From assembly GCF_022376445.1 (NCBI RefSeq), contig NW_025954992.1, positions 248,001-312,000 of the forward strand: 64,000 bases of DNA, written 5' to 3'. Below the pieces are notes generated by a model. That model was given only the letters and a program-made list of their open reading frames with translations. It ran no database searches and was not told where the DNA came from. Each line of letters begins with the position of its first letter. Positions within the stretch are counted from its first letter, which is position 1. This stretch comes from Fomitopsis serialis. Lineage: Eukaryota > Basidiomycota > Agaricomycetes > Polyporales > Fomitopsidaceae. Both the position numbers and the translations under genes were made by a program. Positions 1 to 11,475 of this stretch are shown piece after piece.

Positions 1-1825
1 GAGCAATAGCACAGCGAACATACAGACGGCATCACGCACCCGTATAGATAGTTGTTAGCGGTATTATCGTACAGGTAGAAATTCTGTTCTTCTCCGTAGA
101 ATAGCTAAATGCGCGTTAAAAATCCATACCGACATATCTGACAAACCGAGACCCACCAGTGGTACACCAGGCATCAGTAGTGTAGTGATGAACGTCGCCA
201 AGACACTGCGCTCCGTCCCGTTTTCTATACTCGGCCACCGGAATACATCGAAGTTGCTCGTCCCATACAGATGGCGAGGATCCACGTTATGGCTGCCCGG
301 GTTGACCATGTCGTCGTCGACGAAAAGCTCATCCCACGCAGTCACGAAGTCCTTGGAGACATCGTAAGCGTCCTCTAGATCACCGTCCATACCAAGGAAG
401 CGGGTCAGGCCGCGGTAGATGGAGTACTGGAAGGCGGCGCCATCGAGACCCTCTTGACCCTGCTCACGTAGGAAGTACTGATTTTGCGACTCGGTCATGT
501 TGGCCGCGACATCGTATTCCGGCCGTTCAGTGGGTGTACGACCACGACCGCTGAAGTGATGCTGAGCCAACGCGCATATACCGAACAAACTCCACTTACT
601 AATAGAGCGCTCCGAAGTAGTCACCACCCGTCACTTCGCCCACAATGAGGAAGTTGTCCTTGCCAAGGGCCGCTGCGCAGCTCCTCGTCGTCGATGTCCA
701 CTGGACCAAACCATCGACTGTCATCTGGGTAGACTTGTCTATACGGATGCCGTCAAAGTCCAGAGCTTGGATTGCCATGCAGGAGAAGGTGGTGAGCTTC
801 GCCATGACATCGGGATTCCACTCTCGCAGACGATCTTGCACGGACGCGAACTTCGAGAGCTGACGCTGCCAATCGGATGGACACCGAAAGCCTCCATGTC
901 GCCATACTGGTCGAACTCGGACGCAAGCAACCGCCGTTATAGTCGATGTCCACTATCGCTCCATCATCGCCCCAGAACACGGGCATTTGGCAGAGTTATT
1001 GTATTCATTGCTGAACTGCAGACGACATTGAGCACTGCCAACCAAATATCCGACGAAGCGACTACCGTGAAATCGACATAGCGCTGAAGTTCCAGGGTGC
1101 GTAGGCCGGGTCAAGCCAAGTAGCCTCGTACTCCTCGATGTTGAACGGCGCCGAACGTTTGTATACCTGGCCGGTGGTTCGGCAGTCAGCGCCTGCGCCG
1201 GAAAGCGAATAGTACAAGGACGCACCCTTTAAAGCCGACAAGATTGTTCATCGTGCCGACGGTGAAGTCCAGATAATGTACATGTTCCGTTTGTGAATCT
1301 CGTCGATAGCATTCTGCCAAGTCGCGACCGAGCCGAAATGGGGGTCGACAACGGAGAGGTCGAGGGGCGAATAACCTGTCGAGATGAGGGGGACAGCACG
1401 CATAGAGCAACGCGGAAACTCACTGTCGGCCTCCCATATCTCGTTCAACCACGCCGTGCCAGAGATGTAGATCGCTTTACACCCATGCCCTGGAGATAGT
1501 CCAGCCTATTTACCATACCCGCAAGATCACCGCCCGCGCGCAGTTGCGTTTCCCGCCAGTCCCACTCGTACACGGATTTGAAGAAGTCGTTGTTTGTGGG
1601 GTCTCCATCGGCGAACTTGTCGAGGAGAATGGTGTAGAAGGGGAAAGCGCGCCAGTTCGAGGGCGAGGCCGTGTAGCTATCGCGCTTGGGATAGTAATAA
1701 TCCAAGACGTTTGTGGCAGTTTTGTTCTGGTTAATGTTGTAGTCCGCAATATCCTCCCGGTATGGTGATGCTGTGCCCAGATGGGCGAGAGTGAGGAGCG
1801 ACAGCAGCGCTGTGCGCACCCACAT
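1..1825 (-). CDS. AGS1: Alpha-1,3-glucan synthase, N-terminal part (cut by window start)
   Basis: This is the 5' part of a gene running leftward out of the window. The start at 1825 opens with a short hydrophobic stretch (VRTALLSLLTLAHLGTAS) that reads as a signal peptide. It is followed by the family's N-terminal GH13 amylase-like region: FPFYTILLDKFADGDPTNND, YEWDWRETQLRAGGDLAGM and, near the window edge, MPGVPLV spliced to FYGEEQNFYLYDNTANN. Members of this family are plasma-membrane proteins of about 2,400 residues with an outer GH13 domain, a GT5 synthase domain and many membrane spans; they make cell-wall alpha-1,3-glucan. Only the GH13 part is visible here. Several short introns are present, including one at about 104-160. 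The frame breaks at about 1474 and about 1271, each repaired by one extra base, so no single reading frame covers the exon. Recognition of the family is secure; exact exon ends are not. Confidence 0.88.
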
Positions 1826-4564
1826 GGTGGAAAGACGAGACGAGTCTGTGCTGGTGAACCTGATATGCTATGGTACGGGGCGAGAGAACCGAGCGAGAAC
1901 CGTGGTAGTAAACGTCCTGAAAGAGGGAAGAGGGTGGAAAGAAACGAAAGGGAGGAGAGCCGGGGAGGCTATTACGGCGGGACGTGCAGGAGGAGGGAGG
2001 ATGTTGGGACACGAAGCCGAACAGGCGCTGGAGAGAGCCCAGAAATCGCCGCCTCGTTTTATTTGGCCGTTCTCGCGCCGGCAGCCAGACGCCGGCCGCG
2101 GCGGAGGCGGCCTCAACCTCCCGTCCTACGCCCACCTTGCTCGCCTCCCAGCCTCGTTCACCAGCAGCTCTGGTGCGCACACAGCCCACAGCTGCTGCTG
2201 CAACCCGGCCCCGCCGTCCGCCCCCGCCGCCCTGCGCAGTGCGCTGCGGCCATGCATCCCCGCCCTGGCTGACCAAGACGCCTTCCGGAATCGGAATCAC
2301 AGCGTCGGCTACGCGACGACGTCCCTGATCGAGTCTGCCCAGCCTTCAGCCACAGCCGCGGAGTGTGAGCCCTTCCTTTTAGGGCAGCACCCACCTCGGC
2401 GCCTCCCTTCATTGAGGGGCCCATCTCGGCCTAAACTTCTTGCAAAGGCACTTGCCCCAAGCCGTCGGCCGCTCCTCGAGGAACTGCCCTGTCTCAGACC
2501 ACACAAAAGCGTCCGCGACAGAGCTCTCATTCACGAATGCGCACCAGCAGCATCATTTTCTGCGTGCATATCTAGCGCAAGCTTACCACTTCTCTTGATG
2601 GCCTGGCCGTGGAAGATGATAGCGTTTGCGGCGCGGCGGCAGCGACCAACCTCCATGCACCATGAGTGCCACCACGGCGCTGACATCAAGCTGACATCGA
2701 CACGCAAATTCCACACTGCCTTGGCGCACCACCGCGACATGTCGAATCTTCGGAGTCCACGCCAATCCACAGAACAGGTGTCGACGTCGACACGCGACGA
2801 ATGATGCCCTCACTGTCTTACTCTGTGCATGAGAAGTCGACCCAGCTCATCGGAGTCGTCCGACTTGAAGGTCAGAAGGTCAGACTCTGGCATAGGCATT
2901 TGCGTTCTCATCATATCTGCATCCCAGGTTGTGGTGCCGGGTATACCGTACTTCACCATTCGAACCATCAGAAAGCGGCCAAGCTGGAAACCATCTCTCC
3001 ACAAAGAGGAGATAACGGACCCCGGATGTTGTCGTTGCACCTGTGCGCTCTGCAAGTACAGCGAGTATTCCAGTAAGCTATGTCGTGATCACCCCTCTTA
3101 CGTATACAATCCCAGTAACGACGAAGTTCGCAGGAAGTCCCGTCACAATAAGTAGCAGCACTGCGAACTTTTATGAACTGCCGTGCTCGGCCTCACACAG
3201 TCCGTCCGAGTTGTATCTTGACTGACACATCAGTCCAGGAACGAGCGGCTTTCCGCCTGTCCATCCGTGCTTGCACCGGTAAGTCGGACGGCATGCGTCC
3301 ACCCCAACAGCGCCATATACAACAACAGCTCCTCCCAAGTAGTATAGCTATCGTTGATTCAACCACTGAAAATCTGACGTCCCACTCTGCAATGCATAAG
3401 TCATCACAGCGAGCTATTCTTACTTACAGGCTGTTGCAACGCGATGTCTCAAGAACAGCGCGCTCTCATTGTGCTGTTGGCATTTGACAAAGGGATCACC
3501 GCACATCTATATCATCCACGAATGACCGAATTCATGAAGCTACACTGAGAGAGGCGCCAAGACCGCCGTCACCTAAAGATACTTGTGTCGCCAGAGCGAG
3601 ATGCGAGAACAAATTCACCCGATTGCAGACGATCTCAATGTCCCTGGTTGTCCCATATGAGATCCAGCTTCTGAGCTTGCGGCGTCCACTGGCACCTCGC
3701 CTTCCTCCTCACGTGTAGAACGCGCGCGACGCCGGTGAGTCAAGTGCGCGCGCCGCGCAAGCACAAGGATCACCATCATCATTTGAGCGAGGCGACCATC
3801 CCTTTCAATCAGCATTCACAAGTGTACAGGCGGCATCCGTTCGCTCACCAGTGACCACCACGTACGTACACCGTACACTGGACACGCACCGTGATCCTCG
3901 GTCATACGCGTACAACGAGCTGCGCCAGAGCTGGTAAACATGGCGAGCAACGCGTCATCATCCATAGCATCCATCGGCCATGCTCGGGAACGATGCCATT
4001 AGAGCTGATACAACCGTCACCTGCGGCTTCTTGGTATCATTCGAGCGCCGTTGCACGCTGGCTGCAGCGCTATGAGACTGTTGGGGGCGGAATTGGTGAT
4101 TACAGTAGTTGGGATTGGGTTGCATCGACCACGGCTACGAGTCCGGACGAGCAGGGGTTGCCTACACTGTCGTCCGATTAGCAGTTTTGTGTGCCCGAGA
4201 ACAAGGAGCATGAAGGGAGAAGCAGGGGAGATCATGATCAGGGCGGGCTGAAGCGCGTCGCCGCCGAAAGCGGGAGATCCATCTCTCACGCGAACGCGGG
4301 CGTCGCGCTCAACCCAGCCTCGACTGGCAGTCCTTTGTTCACCTCCTCCCCCTCTTTCGCCTTTCTGCTACTCGGGGCGTCCTGCGTACGGCCCTCAGCC
4401 CGCCACACACGCTGTGCAGCCAGTGTTGACGTCGACGTAGGCGCCACAAGGGTTACTACGCGACCATCCCGCCCCGCCCGGGCTAGCAGCACGCCCATCA
4501 GTTCTGCCGTGCGCTGACCACCTGCAGAGGCCTATCATTCTATTCGTGCAACCCTCGAGCCAAC
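1826..4564. other. Long divergent intergenic region between AGS1 and STE11
   Basis: This 2.7 kb gap lies between two divergently transcribed genes. The first 300 nt upstream of AGS1 are purine/pyrimidine skewed and GC-rich, as in a promoter or 5' UTR. Open frames across 1773-2804 have no recognisable domain, are rich in Arg, Ser and Pro, and overlap the AGS1 start in antisense; I treat them as chance frames in GC-rich DNA. A possible small minus-strand gene within 2810-3160 is listed separately. The 700 nt before STE11 hold nothing I recognise. Confidence 0.5.
2810..3160 (-). other. Possible two-exon 3' end of an unrecognised membrane protein
   Basis: Two minus-strand segments join well across a 52-nt intron (3050-3101, GTAAGA to TTGCAG). 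The upstream exon (3102-3160) encodes a hydrophobic run, LLLIVTGLPANFVVTGIVYV, that could span a membrane. The downstream exon (2810-3049) encodes an 80-residue tail containing SLWRDGFQLGRFLMVRMVKYG and ending SDDSDELGRLLMHRVRQ. The shape resembles the tail of multi-span membrane proteins common in Agaricomycetes, but I cannot name the family. I could not build clean upstream exons through 3160-3490, so this may be a decayed gene, a gene hit by sequence errors, or chance. Confidence 0.22.
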
Positions 4565-7500
4565 ATGGCAGCGGTCGTTGGTAATGGCACCTTCCAGCCG
4601 TTTGACGACCTTTCGCAGCCGCCCTCGCACTCCTCATCTCCGAACTCACCCACCTTCTCAGCTCACAGCCAGTCTCGCACGACCAATGGTTCTTCCTTCC
4701 TCGAGCCTCCGCCGGGCACGTCCTTCTCGGACTTCTTGGGTACCTGGGATGATGCATTGGTTGCACGCTGGCTCTCAGACATCAAGTGCGGGCACCTGGC
4801 GAGTACTTTCAGCGCGAACGACATCCGCGGAGATGTTTTGCTTGAGTTGGATCAGGTCATCCTAAAGGAGATGGGTATGACCAGCGTAGGAGACCGCCTG
4901 CGCGTCCTCAACGGCGTCAAGTCCCTCAGGCAGCGCTGCTCGTCCGCCAATGCCGCTCTGGTATCAATCACGAACCGTCCGCGCGTATCCGAGCTCGGTC
5001 GGTCGAATAGCTTGAACGGCGACGGCAGCTCGTTCCCGGGTAGGGCGCTGGGTCATCGCCGCCTCGACAGCGGGCGGCCCGCCCCGCTGCACCTCACGCC
5101 CGCGGGGGGTTCACCGGACCCGAGTCTGCCACGGATTATCCGCGATGGCTCAGAGTCATCGGGCTCGACGCAGCCCGCGAATAGCTCCTCGTCGTCGCGG
5201 TACGTGAATGGCATTCGTCCCCTGCCACAGCAGCCTGGCAGCGGGTCTTCCACGCACAGTACTCCTACTACCTCCCACAGCGTGCGCGCGAACCTACCTC
5301 CGCTCCCACCACCGCCGCGCGGCCAACCGCCATTGCCGCCCAACCCGCGGACACCGCATAACCTGCAGCCGCCACCCAGTGTCCTGTCTGGCCGACGGAC
5401 TCCCATCCCATCTGATGGCTCACCATACTCACCGCATACAAGCAATCTGCTCACGCCGTCGTCAGGGTCGCAGGGTGCTCGAACACCTCTCCGGTCTCAG
5501 TCCCCCCAGCTGCCATTCCCGTCCATGGCCTCGAACCGCAACAACGCCCAGAACAACGCTCATAACCGCAGTGGCTCGCTCAACAATCCACAGCCTGCGC
5601 CCCCGGTCAAGCTCCCTCCCCGGCCATCGACAGGAAGCAACACGCATCCGTATGCTCAGAACGGGGCCCCGGCTAGTCTATCACCTATTGCCGAGTCCTA
5701 CAACTCTCAACGGAACAATATGGCCTCCAGTACACCCTCTCCTCCCACAGGTCCGTACAACAGGAACGGAATTGTGGGTCCTATACGTCCGAACACACCC
5801 CAGAACAACGGGTCGTATAGCACGCCTTCCCTTGATGATCTCAGGCGCAAATTGGTGAAGTTCGCGCTGCCGGACGAGGGCAAGTCTGCGACGATCAACG
5901 TCGCTGATTGCGCGGGAGGCGTCGAGGTGCTCATCAAGGCGTTGAAGAAGTTCAACAAGCTGGGCTCACGGGCGGATGGCGAGAGTGAACGTGTCGAGAC
6001 GGAGGATGGGGGCTTGAGCGTTGACGGTTGGGGCGTGTATCTGAATGGCGGCGAAGACGTATCTGGTAGGTTTCCAGATTTGGCCGTTAATACGGATACC
6101 AACTACAGTACAGGTTCTACAAGTTCGCCTCTGACTGAGGCGCAGCTACTCTCCATTTGCCACGCACCGCCAGATGACCCATCCCGCGAGAACGGCTTGA
6201 CTCTCCGGTTGATTGGGAGGAGAGGCCACTCACCTTCATCAAGATCTGGAAGTCCCGCAGTCGGCGCGCGGGGCAACGACGACGACGAATTCCTTGCGCC
6301 CAATCGCATGCCCATGTCCACGAAAGCTACCAAACGCGCTAGCTCGATCAGCATCCTCAGCGGTCTCGGTGTTCCCAACCCCGAGAAGGCCCTCGAGCCA
6401 GACGCCTCGACGTCAACGCCGACGCAGAGTCCCACAGAGACACCCGCCACTGGCCAGCGGCCAGCGGCCAAGTTGCGCAACTTCTTCGGACAGCGTCCGC
6501 CCAGCGAGCTCATCACGACGCACCTGCCGGAATACTTCCCGAACGCAGACAAGAAGGTGCTCGAGCGCACGCGGCGGCAGAGTATGATGCGTATGGGAAT
6601 GCCGTACAAGCGCGATAGCGTAGCGTCCTGGAACGCGCCGCAGTCGCGGTACAGTGTCAGTACGATGGGGTCGCAGCGCGGGTCCGCAAGGCTGTCTACC
6701 GCGAGTGCGTCGCCTATGATCCCGGACAGGACGCAGTCCGCTCTCCCTCCTGCCCCGGAGCCCAAGAGTCGCAACGTACCCCCTCGGTTGTCACTGTCCA
6801 CTGACGATGGCAGCGCCATTGACCTCGAGACCGACGAGTCGTACAAGCGGCTTTCCAGTCCGCACATTCTCCCCCCGGTCACCTTCCCATCCGAGTCCTT
6901 GTCAGAGTCGCTGAATCTTGACGCTAGTCAGCCAGAAAACCGGCGCCAGTCGAGGACGCTCTCCACTGCGTCGAAGCGGATGAGCTATATTACCGAGCTG
7001 CGAAGCAAGCGTGATCGCTCGGACACGGCGAGTCTCATGACTGTCGATGAGATTACGGCCTCCGTCGAAAGCAGGCGCGAGAGCACTCTGCGGCCTGACA
7101 GCGATGGCTCGGATGAGTGGACCCAGGTAGATGCGGAGGATGATGCGGAGAAAAGGAGTATCATGGACAGGAGGACGAGGAAGAAGAGGAGGAAGAGGAG
7201 GAGGAGAGAGGAAGAGACCGAGGAGGAGGACAATGGGACTATCGAGGATGGAGCTGCTCTGAGCGACGAGGAAGAGACTGGCAAGACGACGATTTCTGCT
7301 ACACGTACGTCCTTTTGTTGCACTAACTTGACATTGAATGAGGTTGCTGACTATGCTGACCTTTGTTCCAGGTGAGAGGACCATCAAGTGGATCAAAGGT
7401 GCCTTAATCGGCGCGGGATCATTCGGCAAGGTCTATCTCGGCATGGATGCGTCCACTGGCTTGCTCATGGCGGTGAAGCAAGTCGAACTTCCGACCGGTT

Positions 7501-8369
7501 CTGCGCCGAACGAGGAACGTAAAAAGAGTATGCTGAGTGCTCTCGAACGTGAAATCGAGCTCTTGCAAGAGCTGCAGCATGAGAACATCGTGCAATATTT
7601 ATGTGCGTTGTCATCTGCTCGCCGGAATGCCGTCCCGCTGATTCTCCGTTCGACCAGCCTCCTGCATTGACGATGATCACCTCAACATTTTCCTCGAATA
7701 TGTCCCGGGTGGATCCGTTACTTCTGTCCTTCGGAATTATGGCGCGTTCGAGGAGCCGCTTGTTCGCAACTGGGTCCGGCAGATCCTCTTGGGCCTCAAC
7801 TACCTTCATGAGCGAGATATTATCCATCGGGATATCAAAGGTGCCAACATGCTTGTAGATAACAAGGGTGGTATCAAGATTTCCGACTTCGGTATCTCCA
7901 AGAAAGTAGAGGACAGTGAGTGGATCTCTTGTCGTGACACTCCGACTCATCAACATTTATGTCAGATCTTCTCCCTGGTCACCGGGCACACCGGCCGTCC
8001 CTGCAGGGCTCCGTGTTTTGGATGGCGCCGGAAGTAGTCAAGCAGACCGCTTACACACAGAAAGCTGACATCTGGAGTGTCGGTTGTCTCGTTGTCGAGA
8101 TGTTGACGGGCGAACATCCTTGGGCGCAGCTGACACAGATGCAAGCAATCTTCAAGGTATGTTGCGCTTTCTGAATTCAGTGCAAGCTCATATTCACTTC
8201 GCTCACCCCAGATCGGCTCTTCGCAAAACCGACTATCCCAGCGGACATCTCCCCCGAGGCTGAGAACTTCCTGCAATTGACCTTCGAACTGAACCACGAG
8301 GCCCGCCCATCCGCTGCCGAACTGCTGAAACACCCCTGGGTCGCGAATCAGTCGCTGCTTGGCCATTGA
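4565..8369 (+). CDS. STE11: STE11-type MAP kinase kinase kinase (SAM, Ras-binding, kinase domains)
   Basis: A MAPKKK of the Ste11/Byr2 class, about 1,190 residues, acting at the top of the pheromone and filamentation MAPK cascade. A SAM domain lies near residues 60-125 ([29 protein letters not shown]). A fungal Ras-binding domain starts near residue 423 ([20 protein letters not shown]). Between them and before the kinase lie long Pro/Ser-rich disordered stretches and a highly charged segment ([13 protein letters not shown]). The C-terminal kinase shows the glycine loop [11 protein letters not shown], lysine in [24 protein letters not shown] and the activation segment [10 protein letters not shown]. 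Introns are 7305-7371, 7603-7657, 7916-7965 and 8157-8211. After the last intron one base appears to be missing near 8223, because IGSS then needs a shift to read [20 protein letters not shown]. The start at 4565 is the first ATG before the SAM domain. Confidence 0.95.
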
Positions 8370-8707
8370 CCGGTGTATCGTCCTGTCGTTTCCCTTAGCC
8401 CGCTCGCTCTCGTCTACTCGTCTGTATACATTCACGTATTATCCTGATGTGACATGGGGACTATATATGCTTTGCACAGATTCTTCGCCCTACTTACACA
8501 TCGTGTTTTCTGGTGTTGCTGCATTACTGCATCTCAATATGATTATTCGTCGTCGCCTTCTCGTTTTCTCTTCCACTCGGAGCAGACCCGGAGCCCGCTT
8601 TCTTCGCGGGACCCCAGTGTGGCGTTGGGTTGTTTTGATACCGGACGATTTTGATCTTGGACGATGAGGTGACCGATTGTGGATGGTGCTTGAAGTTTGC
8701 TTCCGCC
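8370..8707. other. Convergent 3' intergenic region, STE11 / TRM1
   Basis: Downstream of both STE11 (+) and TRM1 (-). It is pyrimidine-rich and presumably holds both 3' UTRs. I see no gene or structured element in it. Confidence 0.5.
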
Positions 8708-10962
8708 CTACATATGATTAGCAGACTGAATCACGGGCACTGGGACGTAACGCACTTGGGCTCCTTGCTCAGGAGGTGGAACGTAGGTGAATTGGCGAGA
8801 CCTTGTCCATCCGAACAGGATTCTTCTTGATCCAGACGGAAGATATCGAACACGTCTGCGAATGTGCGTTGTCTTGAGGGAGCCGGACGCATGGGACCGT
8901 GAGATCTCGTAGCCCGCATGCAGCAGGGCAGACCTGGAAGGAAATCCGCTTCGGGTAATAAGTCGAAGACGGCCGGAAGTCAGGCTCACGCTGCTTCATC
9001 CAACGACGGGCATATGCAGTGGAAGTGCCCTGCGACCCTTGAGGGAGTGAAGTAGAACGGTAGAGGAAGTTCCTGTGTGACGGTGAGAGAGCTCCATCTG
9101 TCAGGATGGTCGATAGCATACCTCTTTAGCCACGGAGAGCATGCCCTTCATGCGCCCAGAGTCCCATAACTGTCCGCACTGGCTTCGACATGATCGAGTA
9201 CCCTCCCGATGAAACTGGGGTCATGGATAGGCCCGACCACATCGGTCCTGCCAACTAAACACTTCAGCAAATTGCGCTGAATCACAAGAGGTCGCGTCCT
9301 ACATGCAGAGTTGAATTGCACTCAGGACATTTATTGGCAACCGGCGGTCCCGTATGCGCCTTGAACTGCAGGTTAACATTCCACTAGGCTGATGGACAAC
9401 CTCTGTCATCCTGCCCATAGGCTGCTCGTGCCAGTACTGACAGCCTGAACAAATGTAGTATAGCGATGTCTTGCTGCCAAGAAATGGTGAGCCTAACTCT
9501 CGCACACAGTGAGTGTGCCGCACCTACCTCATAGCTTTCTTGACCTCATTAGGTACTGAGAAGACGCGGACGAAGACGCGGACGTAGAAATCGATAGAGA
9601 GGGAAAGCAGAGGCTGGATATACCGACCATATCTTGTCGCAGATGTCGACAATGAGTGGAGCACGAGACGAAGGGCCTTCAATCTGGCAAGTGAGAGGGC
9701 AGTACGTCGAAACCAAATGACACAAACATACGGCTTCGTGGCAATATTCCGCCTTGAGAGGCACGCCGCCATAGTTCGAGAAGCTGTAGACGGCGCATTG
9801 GGTTCAGACCTGACCAGAGAGGCATTGAGTGAATGTGACGGACCATTTTTCGGGATAATTCACAGTTGCAAGGACGGCGAGATCGGTACATGTTATGCAG
9901 AGGAGACCTGCAGCAGAGTATGAGTGTAATCTCTTTGCGGAAAGTGCTTGTATTGCTGAGAACCAACCTCCATCCTGCACGCATTGCACCGCGGCGTCGA
10001 TGAACGGTGCAGCAGTCCCATACGGATCCAGATCCACGACGTCAACGCGAGTTTTCTCTGTTCGATGATTATACATCAAGGCACTGGCTCACGTCAATGA
10101 AATTTCTCCGTAGTGGAAATATCACCCATACCACGCATCCGACTCGTGCACTCTGACTTTCCCTAGCTGAGGCTTCGCGCTGCCGTTCTCGCGTTTACCC
10201 GAGGCCTCTGTGTTTGAGGGGTCTTGACCTGCGAGCCCGTTGATCTCGACATTCCGCTTCATGGCCTCGACCGCGCTGGATGAGAGGTCGTTTGCTACGA
10301 CATATCTACGGTGCGGGTCAATACCTCAAGACCGCAGACAGCGCACCCAGCATGCATACTTGACGTGTGGGATCTCCTTCGCGTATCGAATGGAGCGAAG
10401 CCCTGTCGCCGAGAGTGCTTCGAGGATTACACTTCTGTATGGCTGATACTGTATGGCCGTTGCCCTCGCTTAATATATGTTGGCAAGTGACGGGAACCAA
10501 CTTACATACCTCTGGTTGCTTGTTGTTGCTGGGGCCAGCGACAGCCTCTACTAGCGCAGGCTCCGAAGGCTCAGGGTTTATCGAGCTTTCGCCTGCGGCG
10601 CCTGGAGTACCTTCAGCTGCCGGTGCAGCTGCCGTAGCGCCCCCCTCAGCTAACAATCCCGTCTGAGTACATTTCGACCGGGATCCATGCGCAGGCTCAC
10701 TTTTCACTCGTTTTGCCTTCGGCCCCCGCTCCGCCTTCTTAGCCCGCTTCTCCTGGTTCTGCCTCCACTTCGCCGCCTTCTCCTCGTTCAGCAGCTCGCT
10801 CCACGTGCGGATGCACGCGACGCTCAAGTCCCGATTGAACTCCTGGACGGGGTTCAGGAACGCCTGGTTCCCGGGCGGCAGGAGGATGCGCGCGGTGTTT
10901 TCGGTGTGGAGGGTGTACCCCTCGGGGATGGTGATTTGGTCGGGCTCGGGCTCGGTGGTCAT
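8708..10962 (-). CDS. TRM1: tRNA (guanine26-N2)-dimethyltransferase Trm1
   Basis: A SAM-dependent enzyme that dimethylates G26 in tRNA. Family motifs appear in order: [19 protein letters not shown] at the N-terminus, [20 protein letters not shown] (methyltransferase motif I region), [34 protein letters not shown] (catalytic DPYG motif), [33 protein letters not shown], and [16 protein letters not shown] of the C-terminal zinc region. It ends after [16 protein letters not shown]. Several short introns separate these blocks. Around 8800-8880 the conserved tail is spread over three frames ([35 protein letters not shown]), so several bases seem to be lost there and the stop is approximate. I chose the ATG at 10962, which begins [16 protein letters not shown]. 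The frame stays open upstream with an Arg-rich leader from 11061 or 11148 that could give a mitochondrial form. Confidence 0.93.
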
Positions 10963-11475
10963 GCCTGAGCACAGACGTCGATGTATGCAGGGTTGTGGTC
11001 TAGTAGCGGGATTAGCAGATAGAAGAACGAGCCTGAGTCTGAGAGGATCGATGCCCCTCATTGGTGGGTTTGACGCGTCAGGCGCGTGACGCAGGCATCC
11101 TGACCCCGACGCGACGCGACGCGATCGGCACACGGGACTGGTACTCACCTAGCTACACACCGCGGCTTAGCACGTTTGCCCGTTGCAGTTGTGTAGTTGC
11201 AGCAGTCTTCATCATGATTGGCACACACTCACATCCGCGGTTTCATCGTGGCTGTGCTCATGAGTTACCAAAGCAATGCTAATGGGTTCAAATTGGGTGC
11301 GAAGCTGATACTAGTCTACGAGGGTAATGATGCAGTAGAGATACAGTATGGGTAGGGTCCATGGCATACTAATGACGACGAAGAACTGGCAATAAACATA
11401 TGCAATGGCTGAATGGTGCTCGGCGACCGACGGAAAAGATAAAGTCGGCACGAGGGCGAGGCACGGAACAGTGAA
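10963..11475. other. Region upstream of TRM1 / downstream of the ferric reductase
   Basis: Contains the open in-frame upstream extension of TRM1 (to 11148) and the pentamer repeat GACGC x3 near 11107-11121. The remainder, to the ferric reductase stop, shows no gene and should be that gene's 3' flank. Confidence 0.5.
11107..11121. repeat. GACGC pentamer repeated three times
   Basis: GACGC x3 upstream of TRM1. The same unit recurs on the minus strand in TAF13 intron 2 (about 25724-25738) and in the DUF4211/C1-gene promoter region (about 30323-30337, where one base differs at an edge). Confidence 0.6.

Noticed and set aside
1773..2804. A 343-codon plus-strand open frame upstream of AGS1
   Set aside because: It overlaps the AGS1 start in antisense, has no domain or plausible protein texture, and GC-rich DNA often leaves such frames open.
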